From: Diadema setosum
Lineage: Eukaryota > Echinodermata > Echinoidea > Diadematoida > Diadematidae
Direction of reading: 5' to 3'
NCBI GenBank assembly: GCA_033980235.1
Contig: CM067064.1
Span: 30,264,170 to 30,328,169 of the forward strand
Length of the DNA: 64,000 nucleotides
Shown: one piece after another, positions 25,611 to 37,792 of the stretch
Layout: the number at the start of each line of letters is the position of its first letter
How positions within the stretch are numbered: the stretch's first letter is position 1
The notes under the pieces: model-generated
The model's database searches: none
What the model saw: the letters and a program-made list of their open reading frames with translations, nothing else
What the model was told of the DNA's origin: nothing
Position numbers and translations under genes: made by a program

Positions 25611-25946
25611 CGAAAGCAACAACCCAAACAAAAATCGATGGCAAAGGTCCCTCGATCGGAGTGATCCTCCAACGGTTGATGCCAACTGGTGTTTTGCAAA
25701 ACATTTATATACGTGATGAGTTAACAAACCAGATCAGATAAGACAATGGCTAGATGTGCAGTTGGTATAAGTTCTGGTAAATATTTGACGTTGGAACTGG
25801 AATGAAGGACAGATATTGCACTGACAACATCAATCAAAAGAATCCTGAATCTTCACCAAGGGAAGTGGTGTCTGCTTCACTATATCGATTTACGCATCCC
25901 CTACTACAGTGCCTGAATCGCTTTGCGCCCGAGCTTTGGATTTTAC

Positions 25947-25978
25947 CAGGGAGGTGAGACAAAACTCACCTCCCTGAT
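25947..25978. repeat. Perfect 12-bp hairpin
   Basis: CAGGGAGGTGAG and its exact complement CTCACCTCCCTG are separated by ACAAAA. Such sharp hairpins often mark the end of a repeat; this one follows a short CG-containing segment, and no polymerase III tract or gene context was seen. Confidence 0.7.
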
Positions 25979-26385
25979 TTTACTTCAAGGCATAATTTAC
26001 TATTTGCAGATGAAACAAAAACCCTAGCATTATTTTTTTTTTTAGAATAGTTATAAAATGTGAATTAGGGATAGAAACAATCAATGTAAAAATTTGAATC
26101 AGTGAAATCGAGGTTAAGTAATGTTAAATATACAAAATGTGAACAATAGTTATAATAAAATAGTTTCCAGACTAAATTGTTTTGGTCCGCTCGTAGTGCA
26201 AAACTAAACACATAGTTCTCCCTCGGAAGAGCAGATGTGCGAAGTTTATCGCACCTATTTGTCGAGATTCATTTGAGTTTTTAAAGTAGAGTGGCATTAT
26301 GGTAACCTCGAGAGTTCTAGGAGCATCACTCATTCAATAACCATGGCCGGAATATACAAAGGAATACATAAAGTGTCACCACTTT

Positions 26386-26688
26386 GCCCCCCCCCCCCCC
26401 TTTTTTTTTTACCCCGGAAGTGTGTAGGCCTAAGTGGCACTACATAGAAAGAAATAGACAGAAACATTAATGTGCGAGCGCGGTAAGTTTATGTTTTTGT
26501 GCGCTGAAGAATTTTTTTTTTTTTTTTTGGCTTGTCAGCTGAAGAAACCCGGAAGTGGTATCAGAAGTTGCGCTGAAGCCCCCCCCCCCCTTTTTTTTTT
26601 TCTTGTTACTTTATGAAACTCGAAAGGTTCCCCCCCCCCCACACACACACACACATACACACTTTTGAAAACGCTCCGCCGGCGGTGT
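26386..26688. repeat. Diverged direct repeat with two ETS-type sites, copy 1
   Basis: About 300 bp rich in C, T and A runs. It shares with 29843-30083 the ordered blocks ACCCCGGAAGTG, GCTTGTCAGCTGAAGAAACC, CGGAAGTGG, a poly-C tract and TTTTGAAAACG..GCCGGC. Each copy contains two CCGGAAGT sequences (here 26414 and 26549), the core bound by ETS factors. Homopolymer lengths differ strongly between the copies. Confidence 0.65.
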
Positions 26689-26799
26689 AACTAGTACTAC
26701 AGACAATGATCGATTGTAATATGTTAGCCTGATGTATAGCAAGATGTTTACCGAAGCATCACCATTTTTTATGCCATGTTATCGACACAATCGTTCTTA

Positions 26800-26913
26800 G
26801 ACTCTCGCTCAAGGACACTTTGGATCTGGAACCGCCTACCTGGTCAAGTCGTGCATGCCACCACCCTGACAACATTCAGAGAGGCAATCCTCTCCCCATC
26901 AGTATATAAATAA
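26800..26913 (+). pseudogene. LINE reverse-transcriptase C-terminal remnant
   Basis: One frame reads SRSRTLWIWNRLPGQVVHATTLTTFREAIL and stops at 26911-26913 (quoted to identify it). The pattern W-N-x-L-P...A-x-T-L-x-x-F is the standard end of LINE-encoded reverse transcriptases just before the 3' UTR. Only this piece is recognisable; upstream sequence is decayed or absent. Confidence 0.7.
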
Positions 26914-28737
26914 CCTTGCAGCCTTCTTCTGGATCCCTCATCCTTTAAAGGTATAATAGGGAATACCTTTTACAGACCTCCCAAAATGAAGCAAAACATT
27001 AAATATGAACCTCAGGGGACTTGTTTAGGCCACTGCTTAGAAATTTGGAAGTCAACAGTTATCTACAATTTGAATAATGCACAAAACTCTAAACTACTCA
27101 GTAGTTCTGTGTGTCAGCCACACTTAAGCCTTTTTGTTGCAGTCTTCTGTATTTTTTTATCTATAAACACAAATTTAAAAGTATAAGAGCTGATGTAATA
27201 ACATTTTGTGTGGCAAGAATGTATATAGAAATGTTTGTTAGTTTCGATGAACTTTCTTCACAAAAATATGTACATGATGGACACACATACAGTGCATGGG
27301 TCTGCAAAGGTAGCCTATACATGTACTGGAATTTACGGTGAGCCACACCAAAATTAAATTCAAAATCTAACGGTCAATAAAAATGTACTAAAATATGTTA
27401 CCTTCCACTTTCAAAACTTTATGGGAGTTTCTAAAATTATACTCTCTTCAACATACCACTGTATTTATATAACTCTTCATTTAAGGCATGCAAATGGGAC
27501 TCCCTACCTATGATATGCATTCAGATTTTAGTCGCAGAGTGCATATTTTTATTGTAAATAGAGATCGTCACTATGACACCCTCCCAATGACACACATGTG
27601 TAGTCCATCCCATCAGTATAGATTCTTGGAGCTGCAAGAGGGATCATCATGTTTTCCAAATGAAGGCTATTATTCTCTTTGAATCTATAGCAGAAACGAA
27701 GCACTTTGTCCAGATATTTGACCTATTGATTAAGTTCACTGTGGTGTAAAAACAAATTAAATACGTAATTGTGTAAACGGGTGAGTACAAATAGAATCGG
27801 AATAGATCATTTTCACAAAAGAGTGTTCCATTAAAAAGCTAAGCTTGTATAGGACGTGGATGGAACACTGAAAAGAAAACAACAGCACCGCCAATATATC
27901 ACACGAGGGGTCTATTTCATATCGCATTTATCACAAGATTTGTTCCATTATAGCTTAGAAAATGTCCACCCCAGAGATAGCTATAATAGTATAGTATTCA
28001 GTTTGTTAAGTGTTAACAGCAAAAAAATGATTAATCTTTTAACCATTATAGTATACGTCAGTGTTCATGAGATAAGTTTATAAGCGAGAATTTATGGTTC
28101 ACAAAACACATCATTCAAATTAATGATTAACTTTCCCAGCCCTGCAGTAGAAAATAAGTAGCCTCAGGAAAATAAAAGCGGAGCATCCCCATTAGGTACT
28201 CACAGAATACACAAAATGAGAACAGACACACACAAAAAAAAAAAACCCAAGAAGATAAACAACAGGAGAAAAGTTTTTCATCGCCTCATCAGTGACGCTT
28301 ATCCATCAGATTATGGAGGTCCCGTGTGAGAGAGAGTCATCGCACTTAATCCGGGTGGTAAGTGGTTATACCCCAAGTATAGACACGTTCAGTTCATACA
28401 AATGGTAGAATTGTGGACACTGACTTAAACTGGAAGGAAAAGTATACTGGTACATATTTTTAAAGGCTGAAAACGCAACAGGTCTCGCATTGATGATCTT
28501 TTTTGTCAACTTTCAGTATATCACCATGTTCATCATTCATTAATTAATAAACTAATTATATCATTAATTAGTACATGCATTTTTTTTCTTTTCTTTCTTT
28601 TGCTCATTCTTTTTCGCATTTTCCTTTAAGTCATTCTTTTATTCAATTAATTTTATTTCATTGTGAAAAGTAAGTGATAGCTAACCAATGAAGCCAAGTG
28701 GCGTCTAGAGAAAAAAAAAAGAATTGAGAGGTCCACT

Positions 28738-28810
28738 AATTCAATTCAATTCAATTCAATTCAATTCAATTCAATAGTAAATTCAGTAGTAAATTCAATT
28801 CAATTCAATA
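28738..28810. repeat. AATTC pentanucleotide microsatellite
   Basis: Tandem TTCAA units (about seven, an interruption, then three more). On the minus strand it reads TTGAA repeats, like the tail of the LINE at 45372, so it may be a LINE 3' tail; no attached LINE body was found. Confidence 0.85.
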
Positions 28811-29079
28811 GTTCACTAAAAAGCATGAATGCTTAATGCTTTGCTCGAAGAATTCTATGAGAGTATTATTGCAAATGCTTAACACTAAATAATTCAAAAC
28901 AGGACGGAATAAAACAGGAGAAACACGACAACACGACACGACAGTGGGGTATATACAATTAAAAGAAACGAGGGCCAAAGTCAAGAATAAAATGCCTAAA
29001 AGCTGTTCAAGGGGAATCAGAAGGGAAAATTGAAGAGGTGCTGCTGCAGCTCCCGGCTGCACGGAGCTGAGCAAGGATT

Positions 29080-29274
29080 GTGCAGGTAAGATGGCGTATT
29101 TCATTATCTAATGATGACGATGAACCTGAAGGTTGTTGTGGTCCAGTTAATGAAAATAAGTATTTCGACGAGAATCCAACAGAAAAGCAATTTAACTTGC
29201 ACTTGAAAGAATATAACGATGGAGAGTTTTTTTCGCAGCTCAGTGAATTTCAAAATCTAGGGCCAGTGTAACGT
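29080..29274 (+). CDS. Unassigned 63-codon ORF with nearby AATAAA, possibly a terminal exon or gene fragment
   Basis: Encodes an acidic peptide containing NDDDEPEGCCGPVNENKYFD, with composition more like real protein than neighbouring chance frames. The stop at about 29269 is followed 14 bases later by AATAAA (29285-29290). A donor-like CAG|GTAAGA overlaps its start. I do not recognise the peptide, and no upstream exon could be joined. It could be the 3'-terminal exon of a small gene, a captured gene fragment or chance. Confidence 0.25.
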
Positions 29275-29519
29275 ATTCTGAGTCAATAAAGTTCTCAGGA
29301 GGGCTGGAAATTTATTAGACCGCCTCGTGGGATGATTATGGAAGGATTAGTTTCTTTGAAACATTAAATTAAAGATGCAGGGAAGTGAATTTGTATTGTC
29401 ACTATACATGAACTGACCCAGGTCAAAAAACAACAGCAACAACAAGGAAACAAACAAAAAAATCTTTAATTTGTAAGATTTTGTGTTAAGTAAATTCAAT
29501 ACAAAAACTGTACATTTAG

Positions 29520-29589
29520 GTGTTTGTTTGTTTGTTTGTTTGTTTGTTTGTTTGTTTGTTTTGTTTTGTTTTTTTTTTGGGGGGGGGGG
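29520..29589. repeat. TTTG microsatellite followed by poly-T and poly-G
   Basis: About ten GTTT units, then TTTTG units, a T run and a run of ten or more G. Length is likely unstable and hard to sequence. Confidence 0.85.
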
Positions 29590-29842
29590 AAGCAAGACGA
29601 ATACCTTCCATCGGTTTCTGCACTTAAAATAGTACATCATACAATAACAGAAAGTAAATTAACACTTGACAAACATACCCCACGTTACTTGTCGAAATTC
29701 CAAGAGAGAAGGAAGAAGGGGTAATGAGAAAGACAGGGAGAGAAAAGGCAAACCGGATTATTCCAATATTTGTTTGATGCTCATCTAGTCCTTTCTGACC
29801 AGAGTCTCTTATGCTTCGTTCTCTTCTCTCCCTCCCTAGTTT

Positions 29843-30083
29843 GCCCCCTTCCCCCACCCCACTTTTTTTTTTAACCCGGAAGTGGCACTAGAAAAAAAAG
29901 AAAAAATAATAAAATTAAATGAAACCTTCGAGCGCCGTAAGGCCTTTGCTTTTTTGTTTTGTTTTGTTTTATTTTGCTTGTCAGCTGAAGAAACCCGGAA
30001 GTGGAATGAGAAAGATGCGTTAGCTCATGAAATCTGGAGTGCCCCCCCCCCCCCACTTACTTTTTGAAAACGTGGCGCCGGCC
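29843..30083. repeat. Diverged direct repeat with two ETS-type sites, copy 2
   Basis: Second copy, same orientation as 26386-26688, with CCGGAAGT at 29876 and 29995. It lies about 200 bp upstream of the candidate CHMP6 promoter. Confidence 0.65.
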
Positions 30084-30269
30084 TTGCATTGTTCTTAGCT
30101 CGTGACCACTTGTCATGGATTATATCACGCCTACATTCCTGTGAATCGGTCAGTACATAATAAACCTAATCACATTACTCCAGCTGGTGCAGCCGATTAA
30201 TTGTGTCAAAGGCCCGCCAGGGGAATTCCCATCCATCTACCATTACAGAATCATATGACTTGAAACAAG

Positions 30270-30340
30270 ACTAGTCGATTGGCTGGATTCGGCGAGTGTG
30301 AAGGGAGGGGCCGAAGTGCCTTGAAGTGCAACTCAGGTGA
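30270..30340 (+). promoter_or_regulatory. Candidate CHMP6 promoter and non-coding first exon
   Basis: An inverted CCAAT box (GATTGG, 30277-30282), a GC-box-like GGGAGGGGCCG and a good donor CTCAG|GTGAAT at 30337 lie together 1.4 kb upstream of the CHMP6 coding exon. That coding exon is itself preceded by an acceptor at 31724, so a non-coding first exon is required, and this is the best candidate found. The link is inferred. Confidence 0.35.
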
Positions 30341-31724
30341 ATTACGTTACTCCCTTTGTCTCTTTTACACCACTTTTGTTGTAGTTTTATTCTTGTGATA
30401 TACACTCGTGTATCTCTGTTAAAGAAAATATCCGTCACAATGTAACAATATTGCTAGAACGACCTCAGTGGTTTTGTTGTTTCAGTACACTCACAAAATA
30501 GTCCCGTGTACTGATCGTGGTGTTGGAAATTCTGCTTCACTTCTCCCCAGTATAAAACATAGGCCTAACAATATTCCATCCCATGCTGCCATGCATGTGG
30601 TCTTGGCTTGACTCTTCAGAAAAGTTAGAATGAAAAGATTGCCAAGATTGTAATACACGTCAGGTTTTTTGTTTTGTTTTGTTTTGTTTTTGTCTTGTTT
30701 TTTTGTTTGTTTTTTGTAAGACCTGAAATTTGTGAGGCCTAGGCTAGGGTTTTTTGTTTTTTGTTTTTTGTTTTTTTTGGTAGGGACTAGACTATAGATC
30801 TAGATATAGTTTAATTTACTGGTATATACTGATGCTAATAGCATAAAAATTTATGGATAATAACATAAATTAACAAAAGTGTACTGATTACATTGACAAT
30901 GATGATGAAAATGATGACATTCAGAGCAAGCTAGAGCAGGGTTAACCGCAGCAGCGACCCCATACGGACAAATACGTACCGTACTGTGTTACATCGCCCC
31001 GCGACGGGGTTAGAGCAGGGTGGTCCACAACTACAACTACAAGTTTAAATAGAGTCTAGTACAACTTGAAATGTGAGTATGTTGCAAGCTCTGAGGAAGA
31101 ATGTGAGAATATTGCAGAATTTGTATGTGTGCAAAGCGTACATCACAAGCATATAGCATGCAATATTTTGCAACTTTATCCCAGTGCTGCTTTAAATATG
31201 TTCAGTGTTGTGCCTAATGTTTTGTGCACACATTTTCTATTAAAGTACCAATGATAGTTTGATATGTTTCTCAAGTTTTGAACATTGCCAAATCTTGGAC
31301 ATTGATGACGATCATTGTGATGATGGCAGGGTGGTAACAGCGATGATGGAGATGCTGACAGCTTGGTAATGAAAGCAGCGATGGTTGCAATTGTAATGAT
31401 TTTGATTGCATCATGTGGTAGTGAGTGTATTGAACTATACTGTTGTTCATACCACAGCATTGTGACACTTGCCATGGCTGCCCAATCACGATAAAAGCCA
31501 TGTCCTCTTTAAGTGATATTTCGAGTAGTTCTTGACAGTGTGAACATTTAGTAACATTAAACAAGAATGCTCTTTCTAGTTTTTTTTTTCCCCCAAGTTG
31601 CAACAAAAGACATGCCATGATACGCACAAAATTCTGAACACTCACGGAAAGAACATTCCATGTTGCTGCAAATATGCTTGATTGATATGTTACAGTGAAT
31701 ATCTAGTCTCTTCTGTTCTTGCAG

Positions 31725-31770
31725 AAATTAATGCCAGCACATTGAACTTTGTTGATTTACACAAAGTACA
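31725..31770 (+). other. CHMP6: CHMP6 5' UTR portion of first coding exon
   Basis: A pyrimidine tract and TTCTTGCAG end at 31724, 46 bases before the CHMP6 ATG. The leader is therefore spliced. The context AAGTACAATGG has a G at +4 and an A at -3 relative to the ATG. Confidence 0.6.
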
Positions 31771-34700
31771 ATGGGTAACCTCTTTGGGAGATCAAGAAAA
31801 TCAAGAGTCACTGAGCAAGATAAGGCAATTCTGGTAAGTAATTTAGCATCGTGGGATTTACTCATCTATTTTCAGATTTAAAATCTGTGTCATAAATACA
31901 GAATCTCCTGTGGACAGTGTGAATGGTAATTTTGCTAGATATACTGTCTTAGTGCTCAGTAAAGGCATATCTTTCTTATCTTTTTTTTATTGAAAAAAAA
32001 AGAAAAATTGATAGTGTCTGCAGTTCAGCTTCAATAAAAGTTTAACCCAAATTTCATACATCAAATGAGTTCTTGAAATTTCTATGTTGTTATTGTGAAT
32101 ATATTTTATATCTGTGCCTTTGTTTTGGAGTGAGATTTTAGATATTATTTTATTTTTGTGTATTCCACGCATGCATTGACTGTTTGTGGCTGGTACCTGA
32201 AGGTATTATACAACTGCCACAATGATCATGATGAATGAAACTTGATTTTGTAATTGCCTTACAATCAATGCCAAGAAACATGTTGATTTGACAAGGTGCA
32301 TGTTATGAAGGATTAAATCAGAGGATTTCAGAATGGCATAAATATATTATTTAAAATGATTTCAATTAAAAGAAAAACACTGTTTCAATATAAAGCAACT
32401 GATGTAGAGTCTGTTGTGTGGGTACTGCAGAATAAGATTTACAGAAAAGATCAGCAAAACCTTTGTAGACTGAAGCATGTGATATATATTCAGTGAAAAC
32501 AGAAATCAGATACTATATTTTGAATTGATGCCATGTGAAAACATGTGTTTCCGTATTGGTTGAGAGTCAAAGAGTGAGAGAGTGAGGTGCATCGAGACAA
32601 GTACTTTATCAACAACAACAAAAAATATGATTGCCAGATTGCATGAATTGGAATCATTTATCAAGTATTGACAGTTTGGTCAACTGGATGCATTCATTAA
32701 TCATGTGTCTTATATTCTTCTTTTGATGCAGCAATTGAAACAACAGCGTGACAAACTGAAGCAATATCAGAAAAAGATTGAAAATGCATTGGAGAGGGAG
32801 AGACAACTTGCGAAGCAGCTGTTGAAGGATGGAAAAAAAGAGTAAGAACATTGCAGAATTTCTGTAAATTCCAGTATAATTATTATTTTTTCTTCTTTTT
32901 TTTTTGCAGTAAGCCAATCATACAGGTTTTGACAGATGAAATACTGTATAAACCATAATCACATGTATTCCACAGGGTTTTATTTTCACAAATTTTGCTC
33001 CTGGACTGATACATGTATTTACAAGATTGACAACATGGCAAAAACATTGCCTCCTGCAATACAAATGCAATGAGTATCATCTTTTAAGTTAGTAATTACT
33101 CATTTGACTTCTTAGAAAGAAATAATTCATGTTTTCCTTTTTAATACATTGTATCAACCAGGTGATCAGAGACCAATAAAAGTAAAACCATGCCCAGGCA
33201 ATATACAACTGAGAACATCCACTGTTTTCATACAATTACAGTAGTAAGGGTCTGCTGATCTAGTCCTATGAGCTACTTGTGATTTTCAATATCAAAAGGT
33301 TAAAGGTTTCCCTCTATTTGATTATTTCTTCAAATATTGCTGTTTTTTTTTATTCCCTCCCTTGAAGTTTTGTTTCCCAGTCATATCAATGCCCATGAAT
33401 TTTATTTATTTATTTATTTATTTTTTTGTCTGACCAGGAGAGCGAAAACTTTGCTGAAGAAGAAGCGGTACCAGGAGTCCCTGCTGCAGAAGACCGACGC
33501 CCAGCTGGAAAATCTGGAGCAAATGACCTCGCAGCTTGAGTTCACCCAGATCGAGCACCAAGTCCTTGATGGGCTAAAAGTGGGCAACGATTGCCTGCAG
33601 AAGATGCACCAGGTGACAAGTCCATGAGCACCTCAACTTTGACCCCCCCCCCCTTTCTTCAATTGAGAAGCAGAAGGGTGGTAACAATAGGAGAACATAA
33701 TATGTGGAATTAGAGCCCTTTTTCTCCTAAACTGATGACACTCCCATCTGTTTGGAAAATATTCTACACAGTGTAGCAAAGATGCTCTTTGGTATGTTGT
33801 CATGTTCTTTGGTCTATTATTGTTTTTTTTTAATTGAAATAACACACATAAAGGGACTCTGCTTTCCCTAAAATTGCCATATCAAATGCCTTCAACAACA
33901 ACAACAAAAGTGGAAAACAAAAATAGTTCGAATTTTTTTCTCCTTTTCTCTCTAATTGCATGTTTTAAGGTGTTTTGCATTTCATATTTTGTCTTCATCA
34001 TTGTAATGTATTGCTTCTCATTTCAGATGTTTTCTTTGGAAGATGTGGAGAAGATTATGGATGAAACAAGAGAAGGAATTGAATATCAAAACGTAAGTCT
34101 GTTGGGCAAGAAAAAAAAAAAACATCTGAGAGAGTGTGCTTGCATTACCTATCATTTCTCTCATACATTTGGCATGCAGCCTGTATGTTTTCATGTATTT
34201 TGTTTCTTGCTAACCTCCCCCCCCCCCCACCTTGCCTATAGATGTAAACACTTATATTCATTTCCCAACAGGTTTTCGTGTTTATACTGTCACATAGATT
34301 GTGATAGAGATAGTCCACTACATTATCATTTATTGATGTAAATGGCAACAACTGATCTCAGTCCTTCATAGTCACGCATTATATGGATGTTTCACATGAA
34401 GAATTCCTGTTCTGCTTGAAATGAATTGATGCTCTCTCTCTCTCTCTTATTTTCATCCCTTTAATATGTTTCCATCTCTTAACATACTGTGATATTTTGC
34501 TTTAGTCAAATTCTGTTAAGGAGCGCTCACTGAATCATATTTTTTTTTTTCTTGCAAAAAGATGCAAATGTTTGACTATCTTATGGATTTTGATATCTAC
34601 CCATGTGCATGTTTGAATTGAGAGAGTCTCACCTGTTCTGCTCCCAGGAAATCGACGAGATGATCGCGGGCAATCTGACGGCTGAGGACGAGGATGCCGT

Positions 34701-35514
34701 TCTCGCTGAGCTGTCTCAGATCACCGGAGAAGTGGACATCAACCTTCCCGAAGTGCCTGAAGATGAGCTGCCTCAAGTTGGTAAGGGCATCATCCCAAAT
34801 AATCTTATTACATACAAACTTTACCCCAGCTAATATCAGTCTGCTGCCCCCATTAGTCAGATGATGACCACTTTCCCCATCAAGTTGCTTCTCTGTCTAG
34901 TTCAGAATTGGCGACACTAACCACAGACACCTAAGGAGACCAGGCCTTTTATCCATGTGAGGGCATTCAATCTAACAGCAGTCTTAGAGCTTACTGTTAA
35001 TGATTGGTCATGTTATGGTCAAAACAGTATAATGATAGCCTGTAATTGTACGTATAACTGGTATATTGTGGTAGGATAACAAATCTGTTTACTTGTATCT
35101 CATAAGATTGGAAACATGCATCAGGTTGGCTGTTGCTGCCAATCTTTTATTGGATTTTCTTTCTTTCTTTTTCTACTGATTTTCAAATTAATTGAAAAGC
35201 TTTTTTTTTTTTAATTCACTAAAGATTTGTTCTCTTTGACCCTCACTGACTGCACACACAAAAAAAAGAACATAGAAATCTGTCACCATTACAGAATGTT
35301 TGCAAGAATTCCAAGGACATTTACATTAAGCTAAATGTAGACCTGTACATCACTGAGATATGGACACTGATGGATTTTTGTGGAGGATTAGCTAGGATGA
35401 GGAGGTACTAACCAACACCCCTGTCATCATGTTCTTATTCCAGATGAGAGCGAGAGGCGGAGAGAAAAGGAAAGGAGACGAGAGCCCAAGGAGCCAGAAC
35501 TGGTCCCTGCATGA
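31771..35514 (+). CDS. CHMP6: Charged multivesicular body protein 6 (ESCRT-III subunit, VPS20 orthologue)
   Basis: Six coding exons join in frame: 31771-31833, 32732-32841, 33438-33612, 34027-34092, 34648-34780, 35444-35514 (stop TGA 35512-35514), giving 205 aa against about 201 in mammals. CHMP6 links ESCRT-II to ESCRT-III polymerisation on endosomal membranes during multivesicular-body sorting and membrane scission. The N-terminus MGNLFGR has the glycine-2 myristoylation site of the family. A basic helical core follows (KKERAKTLLKKKRYQESLL, residues about 57-75), then EFTQIEHQVLDGLKVGND and an acidic C-terminal half with LPEVP (171-175), the type-2 MIM motif bound by VPS4. The tail ends in an unusual run of Arg, Glu and Lys. 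All splice sites are GT-AG. Confidence 0.96.
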
Positions 35515-35631
35515 TGAAGGTGGTCATTGTATATAGGAACTCCTCCATAGCTTTATAAATATGATGAAAAAAAAACCCAACAACAACCACAACCACAAAC
35601 AAACAATTGATGTCCATAGCATGTTGTATAT

Positions 35632-35637
35632 AATAAA
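35632..35637 (+). terminator. CHMP6: CHMP6 poly(A) signal
   Basis: AATAAA 118 bases after the CHMP6 stop codon, followed by a GT/T-rich stretch (TTGTTCTCTTTC). It is the first canonical signal downstream. Confidence 0.6.
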
Positions 35638-36074
35638 TCAGGCTTGTTCTCTTTCTAGGGCACTGTGATCAATGGTTGTGAGGTTAGTAGAATTGTAAAA
35701 GTGTCGATTCCTCTGGGATATTTGGTATGAGCCATTCTACGATGCTACCTATAGTAGTCTAATTGAGAGGTAATATTGTTGCAACTTGCAGAAAATACTC
35801 CAAATGGGACATTCTGTGTGATATTGTGGCTTGCTCCTTGTATAAGCTGTTTTTACTGAAAAGTGTGTTCATTTCTGTCTTCAATTACATTCAACATCTT
35901 CAAAACTTGCAGGAAGATGATCAGAATTAAGGGTACCGGTAGGTAGTTTGAACAACGAATGGTATGCATGTCAGTTTATGGATTACACTTGCATGCATAT
36001 GCATTGGGTGTTGCCACTCGGTCACAGCTGCCTTTTTTCACACACCATGTCATTGCTGTTATTACACAGCACCT

Positions 36075-36167
36075 TTAACCTGTTGAGGACGAATCCCGAG
36101 TATACTTGGGCAGGTGTCTATGGGAAATGCGTGTTGTAGCAAAATCAGTCCATCCTCAACGGGTTAA
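36075..36167. mobile_element. PiggyBac-like MITE
   Basis: A 93-bp element bounded by TTAA on each side, with inverted ends CCTGTTGAGGA and TCCTCAACGGG. TTAA target duplication with CC(C/T)xTTGAGGA ends is the pattern of piggyBac-type non-autonomous elements. No coding capacity. Confidence 0.7.
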
Positions 36168-37662
36168 TATAAAGATTTCTCACTACCTGATTGGTCATCT
36201 GATGTTTGCTAAAAAGTAGTTACATGTATATGCTTTTACCATCACCATGCAAATGCTATTTAAAGCATTTTCAGATAGGTTGCAAGGACATCACAAATCA
36301 TGTACACTACTCCCTCAAAGTTCAGACTCGCAATCTCTCGCCTTGCTCTGAGAAAATATTATTGATGTATTCAGGCTTTGGCTTGGACCACACCTGTTAA
36401 TATCTGCACGCAATGGAAGAGAAATTGGATTTACAACCATTCACTATTTTAACAATTATTTTTACAATTTTCTTGAACTTTTGCAAGCAGATGGCAGTGG
36501 GCATCAGTTTCATGGTAGAAATGATTACAGTTGTACCTGTATGCTCTGTGAATCCATTTGTTTATTCCTTCAAGCATGCTTTGGATGAATGTGTTTATTC
36601 TATGAAATGTATGTAAAGTTATGTGTATGTTACAATTCTTCATTCAAGTAGATATTCTAATGTTTGTACCTTTCATTAGACTGTAAAAAATGGCAATCAC
36701 CACATGGAAATAATGACATGATGCATACAGAACTGTTCTGCTCCTGAGGTGTAAACACTGTCTACCTCCTAAGTTGAACACCCGGAAGCATGGGAAAGCG
36801 AAAGCATAGATTGTTCATTTAAATCTATCTTCATTTGCTGCCCACCAAGGTTCATTCAAAAGTGAAGAATAGCATCCATCAGTGATGAATATGTGCATCA
36901 AAGCATACATTCATTGGTAATGGTCGACTCTAGTTGAGAATCTTCAGCTGTGTGCGTACTTACATAGAGATCAGTGATAAAGCTGTACACTATTTGTTTC
37001 TGAGATTCAGGTCGGCCTTCCCACTCTGTGACATCCAGGGAAATCCCTAGTTACAGAAAAATCCAACCTTTGTTAGGTTGATTTGTTAGGTTGATTTCAA
37101 ACATGGTTTAGACACTTTCTGCTCATAATAAGCATTTTGAAATTGTCTGACATCCACTCCTATGCTTGTTACAAGACTGTTTAATACTCATGCACCAAAC
37201 GCTGATGACCAGGAGACCGACAGGACCTACCTACACTCCTGTAGAGATGATGATAACGATGATGATGATGAGGAGGAGGAGGATTTGATAAACAAGAGTA
37301 AAATACATGTATGTTAAAGCATTTATAAAATTAGTCAATAGAAATACTTATTGGATTTTGAATCTCTCTATGTCTAGTTGACACACTAATAGTTCACATA
37401 ATCATGTATGCAAGTTAGACGAGGTGACGATGTTGTCTCCTTAAAATTCTTCCATTGGCTTCTATGTCACACTTTCATGTACAAAATTCAGTGACTGTAC
37501 CCCCCCCCCCCCCCCCGACATCAATGACATCATTTTTGAAGCATTGCAGCTCTCCAAATGATATGTGATGTGTGCAGATAAATTTCTCTTTTTAACAATC
37601 AGGGAATTGAAGAAGAATGGAATTTAGTGAAGATTTGAGAGCAAGCCACTGGGGAGACCACC

Positions 37663-37792
37663 GGGGCAACATTTCGTAAAACTTGTCAGTCACTAAGAAC
37701 TCTTTTGAGGTACTGAAATCCTCGCATCTGATTGGCCGAGAGCAAATTTGTCAGTGAAAAATCACTGACAAGACACTCGATGAAATGCCCCC
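37663..37792. mobile_element. MITE, GGGGCATTTCAT family, copy 2
   Basis: 130 bp with ends GGGGCAACATTTCGTAAAAC and CACTCGATGAAATGCCCCC. It contains CTGATTGGCC and GTCAGTGA/TCACTGAC arms. Same end design as 61103-61250. Confidence 0.7.

Larger units (their letters stand above)
25611..30269. other. Spacer between the dynein and CHMP6 genes
   Basis: Apart from the repeats listed separately, this 4.7 kb is AT-rich with long C, G, A and T runs and no confident gene. The pieces noted are the hairpin at 25947, the LINE remnant at 26800, the AATTC microsatellite at 28738, the unassigned ORF at 29080 and a TTTG tract at 29520. Confidence 0.6.

Noticed and set aside
25447..25716. 89-codon plus-strand frame upstream of dynein, a possible divergent gene
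   Set aside because: No recognisable protein and it overlaps the motif cluster that better fits a promoter.
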